A stretch of DNA of 64,000 nucleotides from Pseudomonas fluorescens (GTDB lineage: Bacteria; Pseudomonadota; Gammaproteobacteria; Pseudomonadales; Pseudomonadaceae), in the NCBI RefSeq assembly GCF_001708445.1, contig NZ_CP015637.1, forward strand, positions 5,829,001-5,893,000. Reading direction: 5' to 3'. This document shows positions 7,829 to 16,433 of this stretch, in pieces; within the stretch, counting starts at the first letter, position 1; every line of letters begins with the position of its first letter. The translations under genes and the position numbers were made by a program. The notes beneath the pieces were generated by a model. It searched no databases, was not told where the DNA came from, and was given only the letters and a program-made list of their open reading frames with translations.

Positions 7829-10800
7829 TCAATGCCTGATCAACTTCTCCAGCACCGCCTGCTGATCCACCTCCAACAACACCTGCTGCTTGCCGGCGAC
7901 CATCACCGCCGCTGGCAACCCGTCCCGGTACACAAGCCGATTCCCACTCACCGCCGGCACCTTGCTGCCCGGCAACAGCGTGCCCACCAGGTTCAACGGG
8001 TCGGCGCCGCACACTGCGATCAAGCTACCGTCATGGGGCCGCCGCCGCACTTCGCGCAGTAACGGGATCGCCTCCGGCAAGGCAAACTGTTCCCCGGCCA
8101 AGCCACTGACAAACCGTCCGCCGCGAATCTCACCCCGCGCCTCGAGCCGATGGAACGTGCGCAGCAATTCGCGCCAGCTCGGCAACCAATCCGCCTCGCG
8201 CTCCAGCAATCGCCAGAACACCACGCCATAACGCCGCAGCAGGGTCATCGCCACATGTTCCAGCGTCTCGGCGGAGTGCGGTGCGGCCGCTTCCGGCGGG
8301 CGCCGAATCAGCGCCCAACGCCCGGCATCGTCCATCCCGCCAACCAATGCGCCGCGCCCACGTCGGCTGCTGCGCGCCTGGCGTTTACTGGCGGGCGTGG
8401 TCAGCGCGCGCAGCCCGGCAAAACTGTCGGCATTGACCAGGCCGGCGCCGACCAATTCCTGTAGGGCGCCTTCCAGTTCGCTGCGCAGCAGATGGGCTTC
8501 GTGCACCAGTTCGTCGAAAAACAGCGCGCCGTGTTCGCGCAGGGCCAAGTGGACTTTTTGTGCCTTGGGCGACAACGTCGTGCTGTCCGTCTGTTCGGTC
8601 AGCCCGCTCCATAGCGGTACCTGGCTGCGCGGCAACAGCACTACCGGGGTGCTGCGCAACGCCATGGCGCCGGGTTTATTGCTCAGGCGTATCCACACCA
8701 GCCTGCCGCTGCGGCAGAGGTCATCGAGCCAGGTGGGAGTGTAATCCTTGATCCGCGCACTGAGCAGGTCACTGTCCCAGGCCGAGGCGGCCGCCGCGTA
8801 GCCTTCGAACTGCCCGACAATCTGGGGCAACACTGCGCAGCCCTGGCCGCGGGTGCTGTCGGACAGGTGCTGCCAATCGAACAGAAAGCGCATGAAATCC
8901 TGCAACGCCACCGGCTCTATTTCCCGGCGCAGGCGCTTGACCGTGTAGCGATGAATCCGCGCGAGCAAGTGCCGTTCGCACCATTGTTCTTCGCCGATGC
9001 CGGGACTGAAGTGCCCGCGCAGCACGTAGCCTTCTTGCTCCAGGCGTGCGAGGGCCTGGGCGATGTCGGCCACCGGCAGGCCGAGGGGCGCGGCAATTTC
9101 GATCAGCGTCAGCGGGCCGAAGCCAGCCAGGCGCGCACGCAGCAATTCCACCAGCGCGTCATCGTGAGTCCAGGGCTCATCGAACCCTGGTAGCAGCGGC
9201 AGGTGGTTGGGATAAATCGTCTGCACGCAACTCAAGCGCTCCACGGCCACCCAAAGACCGTTCGACAAACAATAAGCGCGGCCACCCTTGGCCAAGGCAT
9301 GCAGCCACTGCGCCCACTGTGGCGTGACTTCGTGGCTGGCGATGCACGCCAGGCTCATCAACGCCTCATGCATTTCATCCAGGCCCTGGGGCGCCGGCCA
9401 GGCTTCTTCGCGCACGCCGGCGATGGCCTGCGCGTCCAGCGCACCGAGGTCGTCGGTGCTTTGCGGGTCGCTCCAGCGCCGGTTGAGTACGGCCTGGGTG
9501 CGGCGTTCTTCCAGCGGGGCATCGTCGAGAAAGGTGTAAGGGCGCGCGTTGAGAATTTCGGCGGCCATGGGCGAGGGCGCCGGCAAGTCGCGGCTGATCA
9601 ACCGCACTTCGCCGCGCTCCATGCGCCGCAACAGGGCCAGCCAGGCGTCGCTGTCCATGGCTTCGTGCAGGCAGTCATCGAGGGTCTGTTCCACCAGCGG
9701 ATGCTCAGGCACTTCGCGTTCGCCTGCGAGGTTTTCCAGGCAGGCGATCTGGTCGGGAAACACGCAGGCGATCAGGTCTTCGCTTTTCATGCGCTGGATC
9801 TGGGGGGCCACCTTGCGCCCCCCGGTATAACGCGGCAACGCCAAGGCCACGCCGGCGTTCCAGCGCCAGCGCACACCGAACAGCGGCGCATCAAGCACGG
9901 CCTGGATCAGCAGGTGTTCGGCGCTGTGGCTGTTCAAATAGCGCCAGACGTCGTCCAGCTCGAAACTGTGGCTGGTGGACAGCGACAGCACAATCGCATT
10001 CTCGCTGGCCGCCGCCTGCAGTTCGAAGTTGAAGGTGCGGCAAAAACGCTTGCGCAAGGCCAGGCCCCAGGCACGGTTGACGCGGCTGCCGAACGGTGTG
10101 TGGATGATCAACTGGGTACCGCCGGACTCGTCGAAAAAGCGCTCCATGATCAACGTGTCCTGGGACGGCAATGCGCTCAGGGCCAGGCGTGCGCGCGCCA
10201 GATAATCGAGGATTTGTTCGGCGCTGGCGCGGTTCAGGCCGAGGGTGACGGTCAGCCAGTCGTGTGCACCTTGCAGGTCGCCGGGGGTAGCGCTGAGCAG
10301 CGTGTCCAATTGCCCCTGCAAGCGCGCCACCGCGGCGGATAATTCGTTGCTGCGCCCCGGTGCCTCGCCCAGCCAGAACGGAATGCTTGGCGGCTGGCCG
10401 TGGGCGTCTTCGACCCGCACCTTGCCGGCCTCGACGCGCAGGATGCGGTAGGACGTATTCCCGAGCTGGAAGATATCCCCAGCGATACTTTCCACCGCGA
10501 AGTCTTCGTTGACGCTGCCGATATTCAGGCCCTGGGGTTCGAGCAACACGCTGTAGTCGGCGTTGTCGGGGATGGTGCCGCCGCTGGTCACTGCGGTGAG
10601 TCTGGCGCCCCGGCGGCCGCGCAAGGTGCGCGTCAAGGCGTCGCGGTGCAGGTAGGCGCTGCGAATGCCCTGGCGACCGTTGTAGCCCTCGCTGAGCATC
10701 TGCAACAGCGCCTGGTAATGGTGCTCATCCAGCGCGGCGTAGGGCGCGGCGCGGTGGATCAGGTCGAGCAGGGCCTGTTCCGACCATTCCTGGGCGCTGA

Positions 10801-12076
10801 CTTCGGCGATGATCTGCTGGGCCAGTACGTCCAGCGGCGCAATCGGGATATGCAAGGTGTCGAGTTCGCCCCGGCGCACGCAGTCGAGCAGCGCGGCGCA
10901 TTCGATCAGGTCGTCGCGGGTGGTGGCGAACAGGCGCCCCTTGGGCGTGCCGCCAACCTGGTGCCCGGAGCGGCCAACGCGTTGCAGAAACCCGTTGATG
11001 GAACCCGGCGAGCCGATCTGGCACACCAGGTCGACATCGCCGATATCAATCCCCAGCTCCAGGGACGCGGTGGCGATCAGTACTTGCAGGGTGCCGGCCT
11101 TGAGGCGTTGCTCGGCGTCCAGGCGCAGCTCCTTGGCCAGGCTGCCGTGGTGGGCGGCCACTGCGCTCTTGCCCAGGCGCTCGCTCAAGTGCCGGGCCAG
11201 GCGTTCGGCCAGGCGCCGGGTGTTGACGAAAATCAGCGTGGTGCGGTGTTCACGGGCCAGGGCGGCGAGGCGGTCGTAGACCAGCTCCCACACATCGTTG
11301 GCCATCACCGCCGACAGTGGCACCGGCGGCACTTCGATATCCAGGTCGCGGGGGCGGGCGTGGCCGATATCGACGATGTCGCACAGGCGCTCGCTGCCCA
11401 CCAGAAAGCGCGACACGGCCTCGATGGGCTTTTGCGTGGCGGACAGGCCAATGCGGGTCAGCGGCTCGGCGCACAAGCCTTGCAGGCGCTCCAGGCTCAA
11501 GGCCAGGTGGCTACCGCGCTTGCCGGCGGCGATGGCGTGGATTTCATCGACAATCACCGTGCGCGTGCTGGCGAGCATCTGCCGGCCGGAGTCCGAGCCC
11601 AGCAGCACATACAGCGATTCCGGTGTCGTCACCAGGATATGCGGCGGGCGCTTGCGCATCAGTGCGCGGTCTTTTTGCGGGGTGTCGCCGGTGCGCACGG
11701 CGGTGCGGATCGCCAGCGGTGGCAAGCCCAGGCGCTGCAGATGGTCGGTGATCCCGGCCAGCGGATTTTGCAGGTTGATCTGGATATCGTTGGACAGCGC
11801 CTTGAGCGGCGACACGTACACCACCAGGGTTTCATCCGGCAATTGCCCGCCGTTGGCCAGGCCTTGGTGCACCAGGTCATCCAGTACGGCCAGGAAGGCG
11901 GTCAGCGTCTTGCCGGAACCGGTGGGCGCGGCGATCAGCGTCGAGCGGCGCTGGCGGATTAACGGCCACGCCTCGGCCTGGGCCTGGGTCACCGAGGGAA
12001 AAGTACTACGGAACCAGGCGCTGACGGCGGGGTGGAAACCGTTCAATACCGTGTCCGTTGATTCAGGAAGGTTCAT
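7829..12076 (-). CDS. lhr: Lhr-type DEAD/DEAH box helicase (large helicase-related)
   Basis: A 1415-aa superfamily 2 3'-5' helicase that loads on single-stranded DNA and prefers RNA:DNA hybrids; bacterial Lhr is tied to DNA repair. Residues 48-57 hold the Walker A motif (IAAPTGSGKT). A DEIH box follows (TVIVDEIHAIAAGKRGSHL), then motif III-like SATQKPIEAV, RecA domain 2 with RLERHLSERL-like and HHGSLAKELR motifs, and motif VI (RVGRSGHQ). The long C-terminal extension of winged-helix and Lhr-specific domains fills residues ~600-1415, as in long Lhr proteins. It is a single uninterrupted frame and probably monocistronic. Confidence 0.93.
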   Translation of the reverse strand: MNLPESTDTVLNGFHPAVSAWFRSTFPSVTQAQAEAWPLIRQRRSTLIAAPTGSGKTLTAFLAVLDDLVHQGLANGGQLPDETLVVYVSPLKALSNDIQINLQNPLAGITDHLQRLGLPPLAIRTAVRTGDTPQKDRALMRKRPPHILVTTPESLYVLLGSDSGRQMLASTRTVIVDEIHAIAAGKRGSHLALSLERLQGLCAEPLTRIGLSATQKPIEAVSRFLVGSERLCDIVDIGHARPRDLDIEVPPVPLSAVMANDVWELVYDRLAALAREHRTTLIFVNTRRLAERLARHLSERLGKSAVAAHHGSLAKELRLDAEQRLKAGTLQVLIATASLELGIDIGDVDLVCQIGSPGSINGFLQRVGRSGHQVGGTPKGRLFATTRDDLIECAALLDCVRRGELDTLHIPIAPLDVLAQQIIAEVSAQEWSEQALLDLIHRAAPYAALDEHHYQALLQMLSEGYNGRQGIRSAYLHRDALTRTLRGRRGARLTAVTSGGTIPDNADYSVLLEPQGLNIGSVNEDFAVESIAGDIFQLGNTSYRILRVEAGKVRVEDAHGQPPSIPFWLGEAPGRSNELSAAVARLQGQLDTLLSATPGDLQGAHDWLTVTLGLNRASAEQILDYLARARLALSALPSQDTLIMERFFDESGGTQLIIHTPFGSRVNRAWGLALRKRFCRTFNFELQAAASENAIVLSLSTSHSFELDDVWRYLNSHSAEHLLIQAVLDAPLFGVRWRWNAGVALALPRYTGGRKVAPQIQRMKSEDLIACVFPDQIACLENLAGEREVPEHPLVEQTLDDCLHEAMDSDAWLALLRRMERGEVRLISRDLPAPSPMAAEILNARPYTFLDDAPLEERRTQAVLNRRWSDPQSTDDLGALDAQAIAGVREEAWPAPQGLDEMHEALMSLACIASHEVTPQWAQWLHALAKGGRAYCLSNGLWVAVERLSCVQTIYPNHLPLLPGFDEPWTHDDALVELLRARLAGFGPLTLIEIAAPLGLPVADIAQALARLEQEGYVLRGHFSPGIGEEQWCERHLLARIHRYTVKRLRREIEPVALQDFMRFLFDWQHLSDSTRGQGCAVLPQIVGQFEGYAAAASAWDSDLLSARIKDYTPTWLDDLCRSGRLVWIRLSNKPGAMALRSTPVVLLPRSQVPLWSGLTEQTDSTTLSPKAQKVHLALREHGALFFDELVHEAHLLRSELEGALQELVGAGLVNADSFAGLRALTTPASKRQARSSRRGRGALVGGMDDAGRWALIRRPPEAAAPHSAETLEHVAMTLLRRYGVVFWRLLEREADWLPSWRELLRTFHRLEARGEIRGGRFVSGLAGEQFALPEAIPLLREVRRRPHDGSLIAVCGADPLNLVGTLLPGSKVPAVSGNRLVYRDGLPAAVMVAGKQQVLLEVDQQAVLEKLIRH

Positions 12077-12286
12077 AAAACAATCCTACCTCATTGGGGC
12101 CGCCGCGCAGCCCAACGCGGGGCAAGCCTGCTCACCGCCGTCCAACAACGTGCAACCCCGCACTTTATAAGTGACGGTTGCGCTACAAACCCGCAAAATG
12201 CAACGATTCTGGCAACTACCCACAGCATCGCTCACAAGGCGGCTGACAATAACCATCGTTCCAAACAGACCGGGCCTGCTCAATCT
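12077..12286. promoter_or_regulatory. Divergent intergenic region between lhr and the RmlD-like gene
   Basis: This 210-bp region must hold both promoters. It carries one REP-like arm at 12108-12127 (CGCAGCCCAACGCGGGGC), also present inverted at 2134-2165. I do not see strong sigma70 hexamers or a clear operator. Confidence 0.4.
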
Positions 12287-13171
12287 ATGCGAATGCGCCT
12301 TATGTTACTGGGCGGCGGGAATGCCCTCGGGCAGGCGCTGATTCGCCTCGGTGCAGAGGAAGACATCGGTTTCCTCGCACCCAAACCGCCCCAAGACGGC
12401 TGGGATGCCGCAAGCCTCACCCAATTGCTCGACGACACCCGTCCCGATGCGTTGATCAACCTCGCCTACTATTTCGATTGGTTCCAGGCAGAGGCGGTCA
12501 GCGAAACCCGCCTGGCGTCCCAGGAGTATGCGATCGAACGTCTGGCCGAACTGTGCCAGCACCACACCATTACCCTGCTGCAACCGTCCAGCTACCGCGT
12601 GTTCGATGGCTCCCGCGCCACCGCCTACAGCGAAAAAGACGAACCGGTGCCCCTGGGCCTGCGTGGCCAGGCGTTGTGGCGGATCGAACAAAGTGTGCGC
12701 GCCACTTGCCCGCAACACGTACTGCTACGGTTCGGCTGGCTGCTGGACGACAGCGTCGACGGCACCCTCGGGCGTTTTCTGGCCCGTGCGGAGAAAGCGG
12801 AGGAATTGCTGATGGCAGACGACCGGCGCGGCAATCCGACCCCGGTGGACGATGCCGCGCGGGTGATCCTTTCGGTGCTCAAGCAACTCGATTGCGCGGC
12901 GCCGCTATGGGGCACCTATCACTATGCCGGCCACGAGGCGACGACCCCGTTGGCGCTGGGCCAGGCGATTCTTACCGAAGCGCGTCACTTTCATCCGCTG
13001 GCGATCGAATCGCCCACCGCCCAGGCTCATGCGGCACGGCCGGATGCGGGCGACGAACCGCAACATGCGGTGCTGGCCTGCAAGAAAATCCTGCATACCT
13101 TTGGCATCAAGCCACGGGCGTGGCGGGCCGGGTTACCGGCGTTGCTGGACCGGTTCTACCGCCGCGGCTGA
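12287..13171 (+). CDS. RmlD-like sugar nucleotide-binding NAD(P)-dependent protein
   Basis: A 294-aa extended short-chain dehydrogenase of the dTDP-4-dehydrorhamnose reductase (RmlD) superfamily. The Rossmann glycine motif LLGGGNALGQAL is at residues ~6-17. DALINLAYYFDW corresponds to the strand 4 region, and LLQPSSYRVFDGSRATAYSE to the SSxxVFDG catalytic stretch of RmlD proteins. The YxxxK pair of true RmlD is not obvious (here LRGQALWRIE), so the substrate and even catalysis are uncertain. No rhamnose biosynthesis genes are nearby. A REPIN half follows the stop. Confidence 0.75.
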   Translation: MRMRLMLLGGGNALGQALIRLGAEEDIGFLAPKPPQDGWDAASLTQLLDDTRPDALINLAYYFDWFQAEAVSETRLASQEYAIERLAELCQHHTITLLQPSSYRVFDGSRATAYSEKDEPVPLGLRGQALWRIEQSVRATCPQHVLLRFGWLLDDSVDGTLGRFLARAEKAEELLMADDRRGNPTPVDDAARVILSVLKQLDCAAPLWGTYHYAGHEATTPLALGQAILTEARHFHPLAIESPTAQAHAARPDAGDEPQHAVLACKKILHTFGIKPRAWRAGLPALLDRFYRRG

Positions 13172-13187
13172 AACCACACAAAGCAAA

Positions 13188-13250
13188 AATGTGGGAGGGG
13201 GCTTGCCCCCGATAACACGGTGTCAGTCAACCGATTCATTGACTGATCCA
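13188..13250 (-). repeat. Right half of a REPIN, separated from its partner
   Basis: AATGTGGGAGGGGGCTTGCC followed by CCCGATAACACGGTGTCAGT and a tail ending GACTGATCCA forms one REP arm plus the REPIN central loop. Its complement starts TGGATCAG, which continues seamlessly from the arm at 561-594 that ends GCGGTGG, with TGG shared. Together they make a normal REPIN of about 95 bp. Confidence 0.75.
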
Positions 13251-13327
13251 TGAAGTGCGCCCCAAAAGCTGGACAGCTGTTGGTTAGGCTACAGCGGACC
13301 GGGTCCTGTACGCTACAGGGCTCAGTC
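13251..13327 (-). mobile_element. 77-bp IS3-family right-end fragment, inverted
   Basis: Identical to the complement of 1977-2053 of the complete IS, including the terminal inverted repeat and the end of OrfB with its stop. The fragment breaks off inside OrfB at 13327 and is joined directly to 5S rRNA sequence. Orientation is opposite to the complete copy, so the two right ends face each other across 2054-13250. Confidence 0.92.
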
Positions 13328-13396
13328 GTAGTGAAACGATGCATCGCCGATGGTAGTGTGGGGTTTCCCCATGTGAGAGTAGGTCATCGTCAAGAT
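13328..13396 (+). rRNA. rrf: 5S rRNA 3' remnant (truncated, about 69 of ~120 nt)
   Basis: GTAGTGAAACGATGCATCGC, then CGATGGTAGTGTGGGG, TTTCCCCATGTGAGAGTAGG and TCATCGTCAAG are the 3' portion of a Pseudomonas 5S rRNA. The 5' half, and any 23S, tRNA or 16S genes upstream, are absent; IS sequence abuts instead. Pseudomonas genomes usually carry a full rrn operon just upstream of birA, so this is the scar of one. It cannot give a functional 5S rRNA. Confidence 0.88.
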
Positions 13397-13406
13397 TAAA
13401 TTCCGA

Positions 13407-13440
13407 AACCCCATTTGCGAAAGCAGATGGGGTTTTGTTT
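13407..13440 (+). terminator. rrn operon rho-independent terminator
   Basis: AACCCCATTTGC (13407-13418) pairs with GCAGATGGGGTT (13423-13434) over 12 positions with one wobble and a GAAA tetraloop. TTGTTTTG follows. It is the normal end of an rRNA operon, retained behind the truncated 5S. Confidence 0.85.
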
Positions 13441-13565
13441 TGGGCGGTCGAAAAGCGTTGAATGGTTTATCGCTGCTCCCTTCAGTTCAGTCCTGTGTCC
13501 GGCCTTTCTATGCAATGACCTTACGCATGGCTATCATGCGTGCCTCATTGTGAGGCGATACTTGC

Positions 13566-14525
13566 ATGCTGACGTTGTTGAAACTACTGAAAGATGGTCG
13601 ATTCCATTCTGGAGAGGCGCTAGGTGCTGCCCTTGGTATCAGCCGCAGCGCTGTGTGGAAGCAGCTCCAGCATCTCGAGGCCGAGTTAAATCTACCTATT
13701 CATAAAGTCCGCGGTCGTGGGTATCAGTTGGCTTCGCCTTTGGTATTTTTGAATGCTGAAGATATCGTTCTGCATGCGGCCTCTTTGCCTTGGCCTGTCC
13801 ATATTTTCGATTCCATTGACTCTACGAATGCTGAGGCCTTGCGCCTTGTTGAGGCGAACTGCGCGGCACCTTTTATAGTGCTTGCGGAGCAGCAAACAGC
13901 AGGTAGGGGAAGGCGAGGTCGTAAGTGGGTTAGTCCGTTTGCGCAAAATATTTATTACAGTGTTGTGTTGCGTATTGAAGGTGGTCTGCGGCAGTTGGAG
14001 GGGCTGAGTCTCGTTGTAGGGTTGGCGGTCATGCAGGCTTTGCGTGACGCTGGCGTACAGGGCGCAGCCTTGAAGTGGCCGAATGACGTCTTGGTTGGAC
14101 AGAAAAAAATTGCCGGCATCTTGCTCGAGTTGGTGGGGGATCCTGCTGATATCTGTCACGTCGTCCTGGGGATAGGCATCAATGTGAATATGCAGAAGGC
14201 CGTTGATGTCGATCAGCAATGGACTTCGGTGCAGCTCGAAACGGGTATTCCGATTAATCGTAATTATCTGGTGGCTCAACTGAGTCTGAGGCTGCAAGGC
14301 TATTTGCATAAACATATGACTCTTGGTTTTGCTGGGCTCCAGGAGGAGTGGGAGCAGAATCATGCGTGGCAAGGAAGAGCTGTGTCGCTGATCGCCGGTG
14401 TCAATCGAATCGAAGGCGTGGTATTAGGCGTCGACCACCAGGGTGCGTTGCGTTTGAGTGTTGATGGCGCTGAGAAAATCTATAGCGGTGGTGAGCTAAG
14501 CCTGAGGTTGCGTGATGATTCTTGA
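13566..14525 (+). CDS. birA: Biotin--[acetyl-CoA carboxylase] ligase / biotin operon repressor
   Basis: Activates biotin to biotinyl-AMP and transfers it to the AccB lysine; it can also bind DNA to repress biotin genes. The 319-aa protein keeps the N-terminal winged helix (residues ~5-55, [20 protein letters not shown]), the biotin-binding loop GRGRRGRKW near residue 116, and [21 protein letters not shown] in the catalytic domain. Codon use here is visibly more AT-rich than in neighbouring operons. It is the first gene of birA-coaX-SPOR; coaX overlaps its end. Confidence 0.95.
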   Translation: MLTLLKLLKDGRFHSGEALGAALGISRSAVWKQLQHLEAELNLPIHKVRGRGYQLASPLVFLNAEDIVLHAASLPWPVHIFDSIDSTNAEALRLVEANCAAPFIVLAEQQTAGRGRRGRKWVSPFAQNIYYSVVLRIEGGLRQLEGLSLVVGLAVMQALRDAGVQGAALKWPNDVLVGQKKIAGILLELVGDPADICHVVLGIGINVNMQKAVDVDQQWTSVQLETGIPINRNYLVAQLSLRLQGYLHKHMTLGFAGLQEEWEQNHAWQGRAVSLIAGVNRIEGVVLGVDHQGALRLSVDGAEKIYSGGELSLRLRDDS

Positions 14526-15264
14526 ACTCGACTGTGGGAATAGCTTTATCAAGTGGCGCGTACTTGATGTGAATAAGGTGGGTGCCTCTGCAGAGGGGGT
14601 TGTTGGTTCGGATGTCGCGTTGATTGAGACGCTGGAAGCGCTTCCAGGGTTGTTGCTGACACGCTGTCGAATGGTGAGTGTACGGGCCCCAGAGGAAACC
14701 AATAAGCTGATAGCGGCGCTGGAGGAGGCATTCGGCGTTACCGTATGCTGCGCTGTTTCTTCGCGAGAGATGGCTGGAGTGCGCAATGGTTACGAAGATT
14801 TCGAGCGTCTCGGGCTTGATCGTTGGTTGGCTATGCTGGGGGGATTCAAATTAGCAGCTGGCCCTTGCCTGGTTCTGGACTTTGGTACTGCGGCTACCGC
14901 AGATTTTATCGCTGCGGATGGTGAGCATCTAGGTGGTTTCATTTGCCCGGGCATGCCGCTCATGCGCAACCAGTTGCGTACCCATACCCGCAAGATACGT
15001 TACGACGATGCGGCAGCTGAGAGGGCGCTTGAGCGGCTCTCTCCAGGGCGCACGACCGTAGAGGCGGTTGAGCGTGGCTGTACGTTGATGATCAGAGGGT
15101 TTGTGCTGACGCAGTTGGAGTTGGCTCGAGCTTATTGGGGTGATGATTTCACTGTGTTTCTCACTGGGGGGGATGCCGACCTGGTCTGGGATGCCGTGCC
15201 GCAGGCTCGACTCGTTCCGGACCTGGTGTTTGTCGGCCTTGCAATGGCATGTCCTTTATCCTGA
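14515..15264 (+). CDS. coaX: Type III pantothenate kinase
   Basis: Phosphorylates pantothenate, the first step of coenzyme A synthesis; type III enzymes are not inhibited by CoA. The 249-aa ASKHA-fold protein shows the N-terminal phosphate motif [15 protein letters not shown], the catalytic-Asp region [11 protein letters not shown], and [14 protein letters not shown] followed by [18 protein letters not shown] 14515 is used; it overlaps birA by 11 bp, and another ATG sits one codon earlier. Pseudomonas species rely on CoaX rather than CoaA. Confidence 0.95.
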   Translation: MILELDCGNSFIKWRVLDVNKVGASAEGVVGSDVALIETLEALPGLLLTRCRMVSVRAPEETNKLIAALEEAFGVTVCCAVSSREMAGVRNGYEDFERLGLDRWLAMLGGFKLAAGPCLVLDFGTAATADFIAADGEHLGGFICPGMPLMRNQLRTHTRKIRYDDAAAERALERLSPGRTTVEAVERGCTLMIRGFVLTQLELARAYWGDDFTVFLTGGDADLVWDAVPQARLVPDLVFVGLAMACPLS

Positions 15265-15271
15265 GGTGTTT

Positions 15272-15718
15272 ATGCGTTGGCTGTTTTTGCTATTGCTCGT
15301 ACTCAATGCTTTCTATTACGTCTGGCATCAGCAGGAGGCTCCTTTGCGCGCAAAGGATGTCACGCCTTTGAGTCTCTACCGAGGCTCGCAGCAAGATATT
15401 CGACTACTGAGTGAGTCCGCTGATGCGATGGTCCGGCGTGACCGGGCAAAGACGCCGGATGCACAAAATACCTGTTTATACATAGGCGGTTTTTCTGATC
15501 TGCATCAGGCTCAGACTCTCGAGCAGCGTCTGACGAGTCTGGATATAAAGGTCAAGGTTCAATTGTTGAGCGCTTCTGACGCCTCAGGCTATTGGCTTCG
15601 GGTGGCCCCTGAGAGTCGTCGCCTGGCTGACGATCTGCCGTTTGAAAACCTTGCTAAGGAATTCAATGAGTTAAAACATAAAATAATGCTGTGCGAAGGC
15701 ATTGCAACTAGCGAATAG
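15272..15718 (+). CDS. SPOR-domain membrane-anchored protein
   Basis: A 148-aa protein with an N-terminal membrane anchor (MRWLFLLLLVLNAFYYVW), a short charged periplasmic linker, and a SPOR-like domain from residue ~70 (CLYIGGFSDLHQAQTLEQRL ... GYWLRVAPE). SPOR domains bind denuded peptidoglycan at division sites. It starts 7 bp after coaX, completing the conserved birA-coaX-SPOR trio of Pseudomonas. The specific role is not known; septal targeting is inferred from the domain. Confidence 0.82.
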   Translation: MRWLFLLLLVLNAFYYVWHQQEAPLRAKDVTPLSLYRGSQQDIRLLSESADAMVRRDRAKTPDAQNTCLYIGGFSDLHQAQTLEQRLTSLDIKVKVQLLSASDASGYWLRVAPESRRLADDLPFENLAKEFNELKHKIMLCEGIATSE

Positions 15719-15819
15719 TTTGCATAGAATGGCGCCCGCTTCGCAGTGAAGACCTTTTAGGTCAACAGGGTGAAGCGAACGTCAACGCAGCTAACCTCAT
15801 ATTTTTACTGAGAAAATGC

Positions 15820-15847
15820 TTGACAGAAGGTCGGCGTAATGTAAAAT
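15820..15847 (+). promoter_or_regulatory. Sigma70 promoter of the tRNA-Tyr-Gly-Thr cluster
   Basis: TTGACA at 15820-15825, a 16-bp spacer and TAAAAT at 15842-15847 are followed by a GC-rich discriminator (GCCGGCTCGC). That combination is typical of stable-RNA promoters under stringent (ppGpp) control. Confidence 0.75.
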
Positions 15848-15860
15848 GCCGGCTCGCTTA

Positions 15861-15945
<85 letters not shown>

Positions 15946-15969
15946 TTTTTAGCGTGAGCTGCAAGCTCC

Positions 15970-16043
<74 letters not shown>

Positions 16044-16069
16044 AGTTTGCAGGTTGTGCAAGGTGTTTC

Positions 16070-16145
16070 GCTCTTGTAGCTCAGTTGGTAGAGCACACCC
16101 TTGGTAAGGGTGAGGTCAGCGGTTCAAATCCGCTCAAGAGCTCCA
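16070..16145 (+). tRNA. tRNA-Thr (GGT)
   Basis: A 76-nt cloverleaf. The acceptor GCTCTTG pairs with CAAGAGC, the anticodon loop is TTGGTAA with anticodon GGT, and CCA is encoded. In P. aeruginosa a tuf gene follows this tRNA; here a terminator follows instead. Confidence 0.97.
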
Positions 16146-16151
16146 TATAAC

Positions 16152-16183
16152 AAGGCAGATATGAAAATATCTGCCTTTGTTTT
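16152..16183 (+). terminator. Rho-independent terminator after tRNA-Thr
   Basis: AAGGCAGATAT (16152-16162) and ATATCTGCCTT (16167-16177) form a perfect 11-bp stem with a GAAA loop, followed by TGTTTT. It ends the three-tRNA transcript. Confidence 0.88.
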
Positions 16184-16263
16184 AATGGCTGCCTCGGCTT
16201 GATGGCGTCTGGCCTGACCTGGTTTGGTTTTCTTGGTCATTTCAAGTCTCTTGGGGTTGGTTG

Positions 16264-16292
16264 TTGTAAAGTCTTTTTCAGGCCTGCATAAT
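16264..16292 (+). promoter_or_regulatory. Candidate promoter for tRNA-Trp-secE-nusG
   Basis: TTGTAA at 16264-16269, a 17-bp spacer and CATAAT at 16287-16292, about 20 bp before the tRNA. The hexamers are reasonable and no other promoter is visible after the upstream terminator. Confidence 0.5.
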
Positions 16293-16312
16293 GGTCGGCC
16301 TGATTTTGTTTT

Positions 16313-16388
16313 AGGTCAGTAGCTCAATTGGCAGAGCGACGGTCTCCAAAACCGTAGGTTGGGGGTTCGATTCCCTCCTGACCTGCCA
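16313..16388 (+). tRNA. tRNA-Trp (CCA)
   Basis: A 76-nt cloverleaf. The acceptor AGGTCAG pairs with CTGACCT, the anticodon loop is CTCCAAA with anticodon CCA, and GCCA is encoded at the end. It lies 45 bp before secE and is probably co-transcribed with it. Confidence 0.97.
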
Positions 16389-16433
16389 GATTCACGTGGT
16401 GTGTCTGGCTTTCTTTTCACAGGATCTTCATAG

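Noticed and set aside
16184..16312. Remnant of a second tuf gene
   Set aside because: I looked for EF-Tu end sequences between the tRNA-Thr terminator and tRNA-Trp and saw none.
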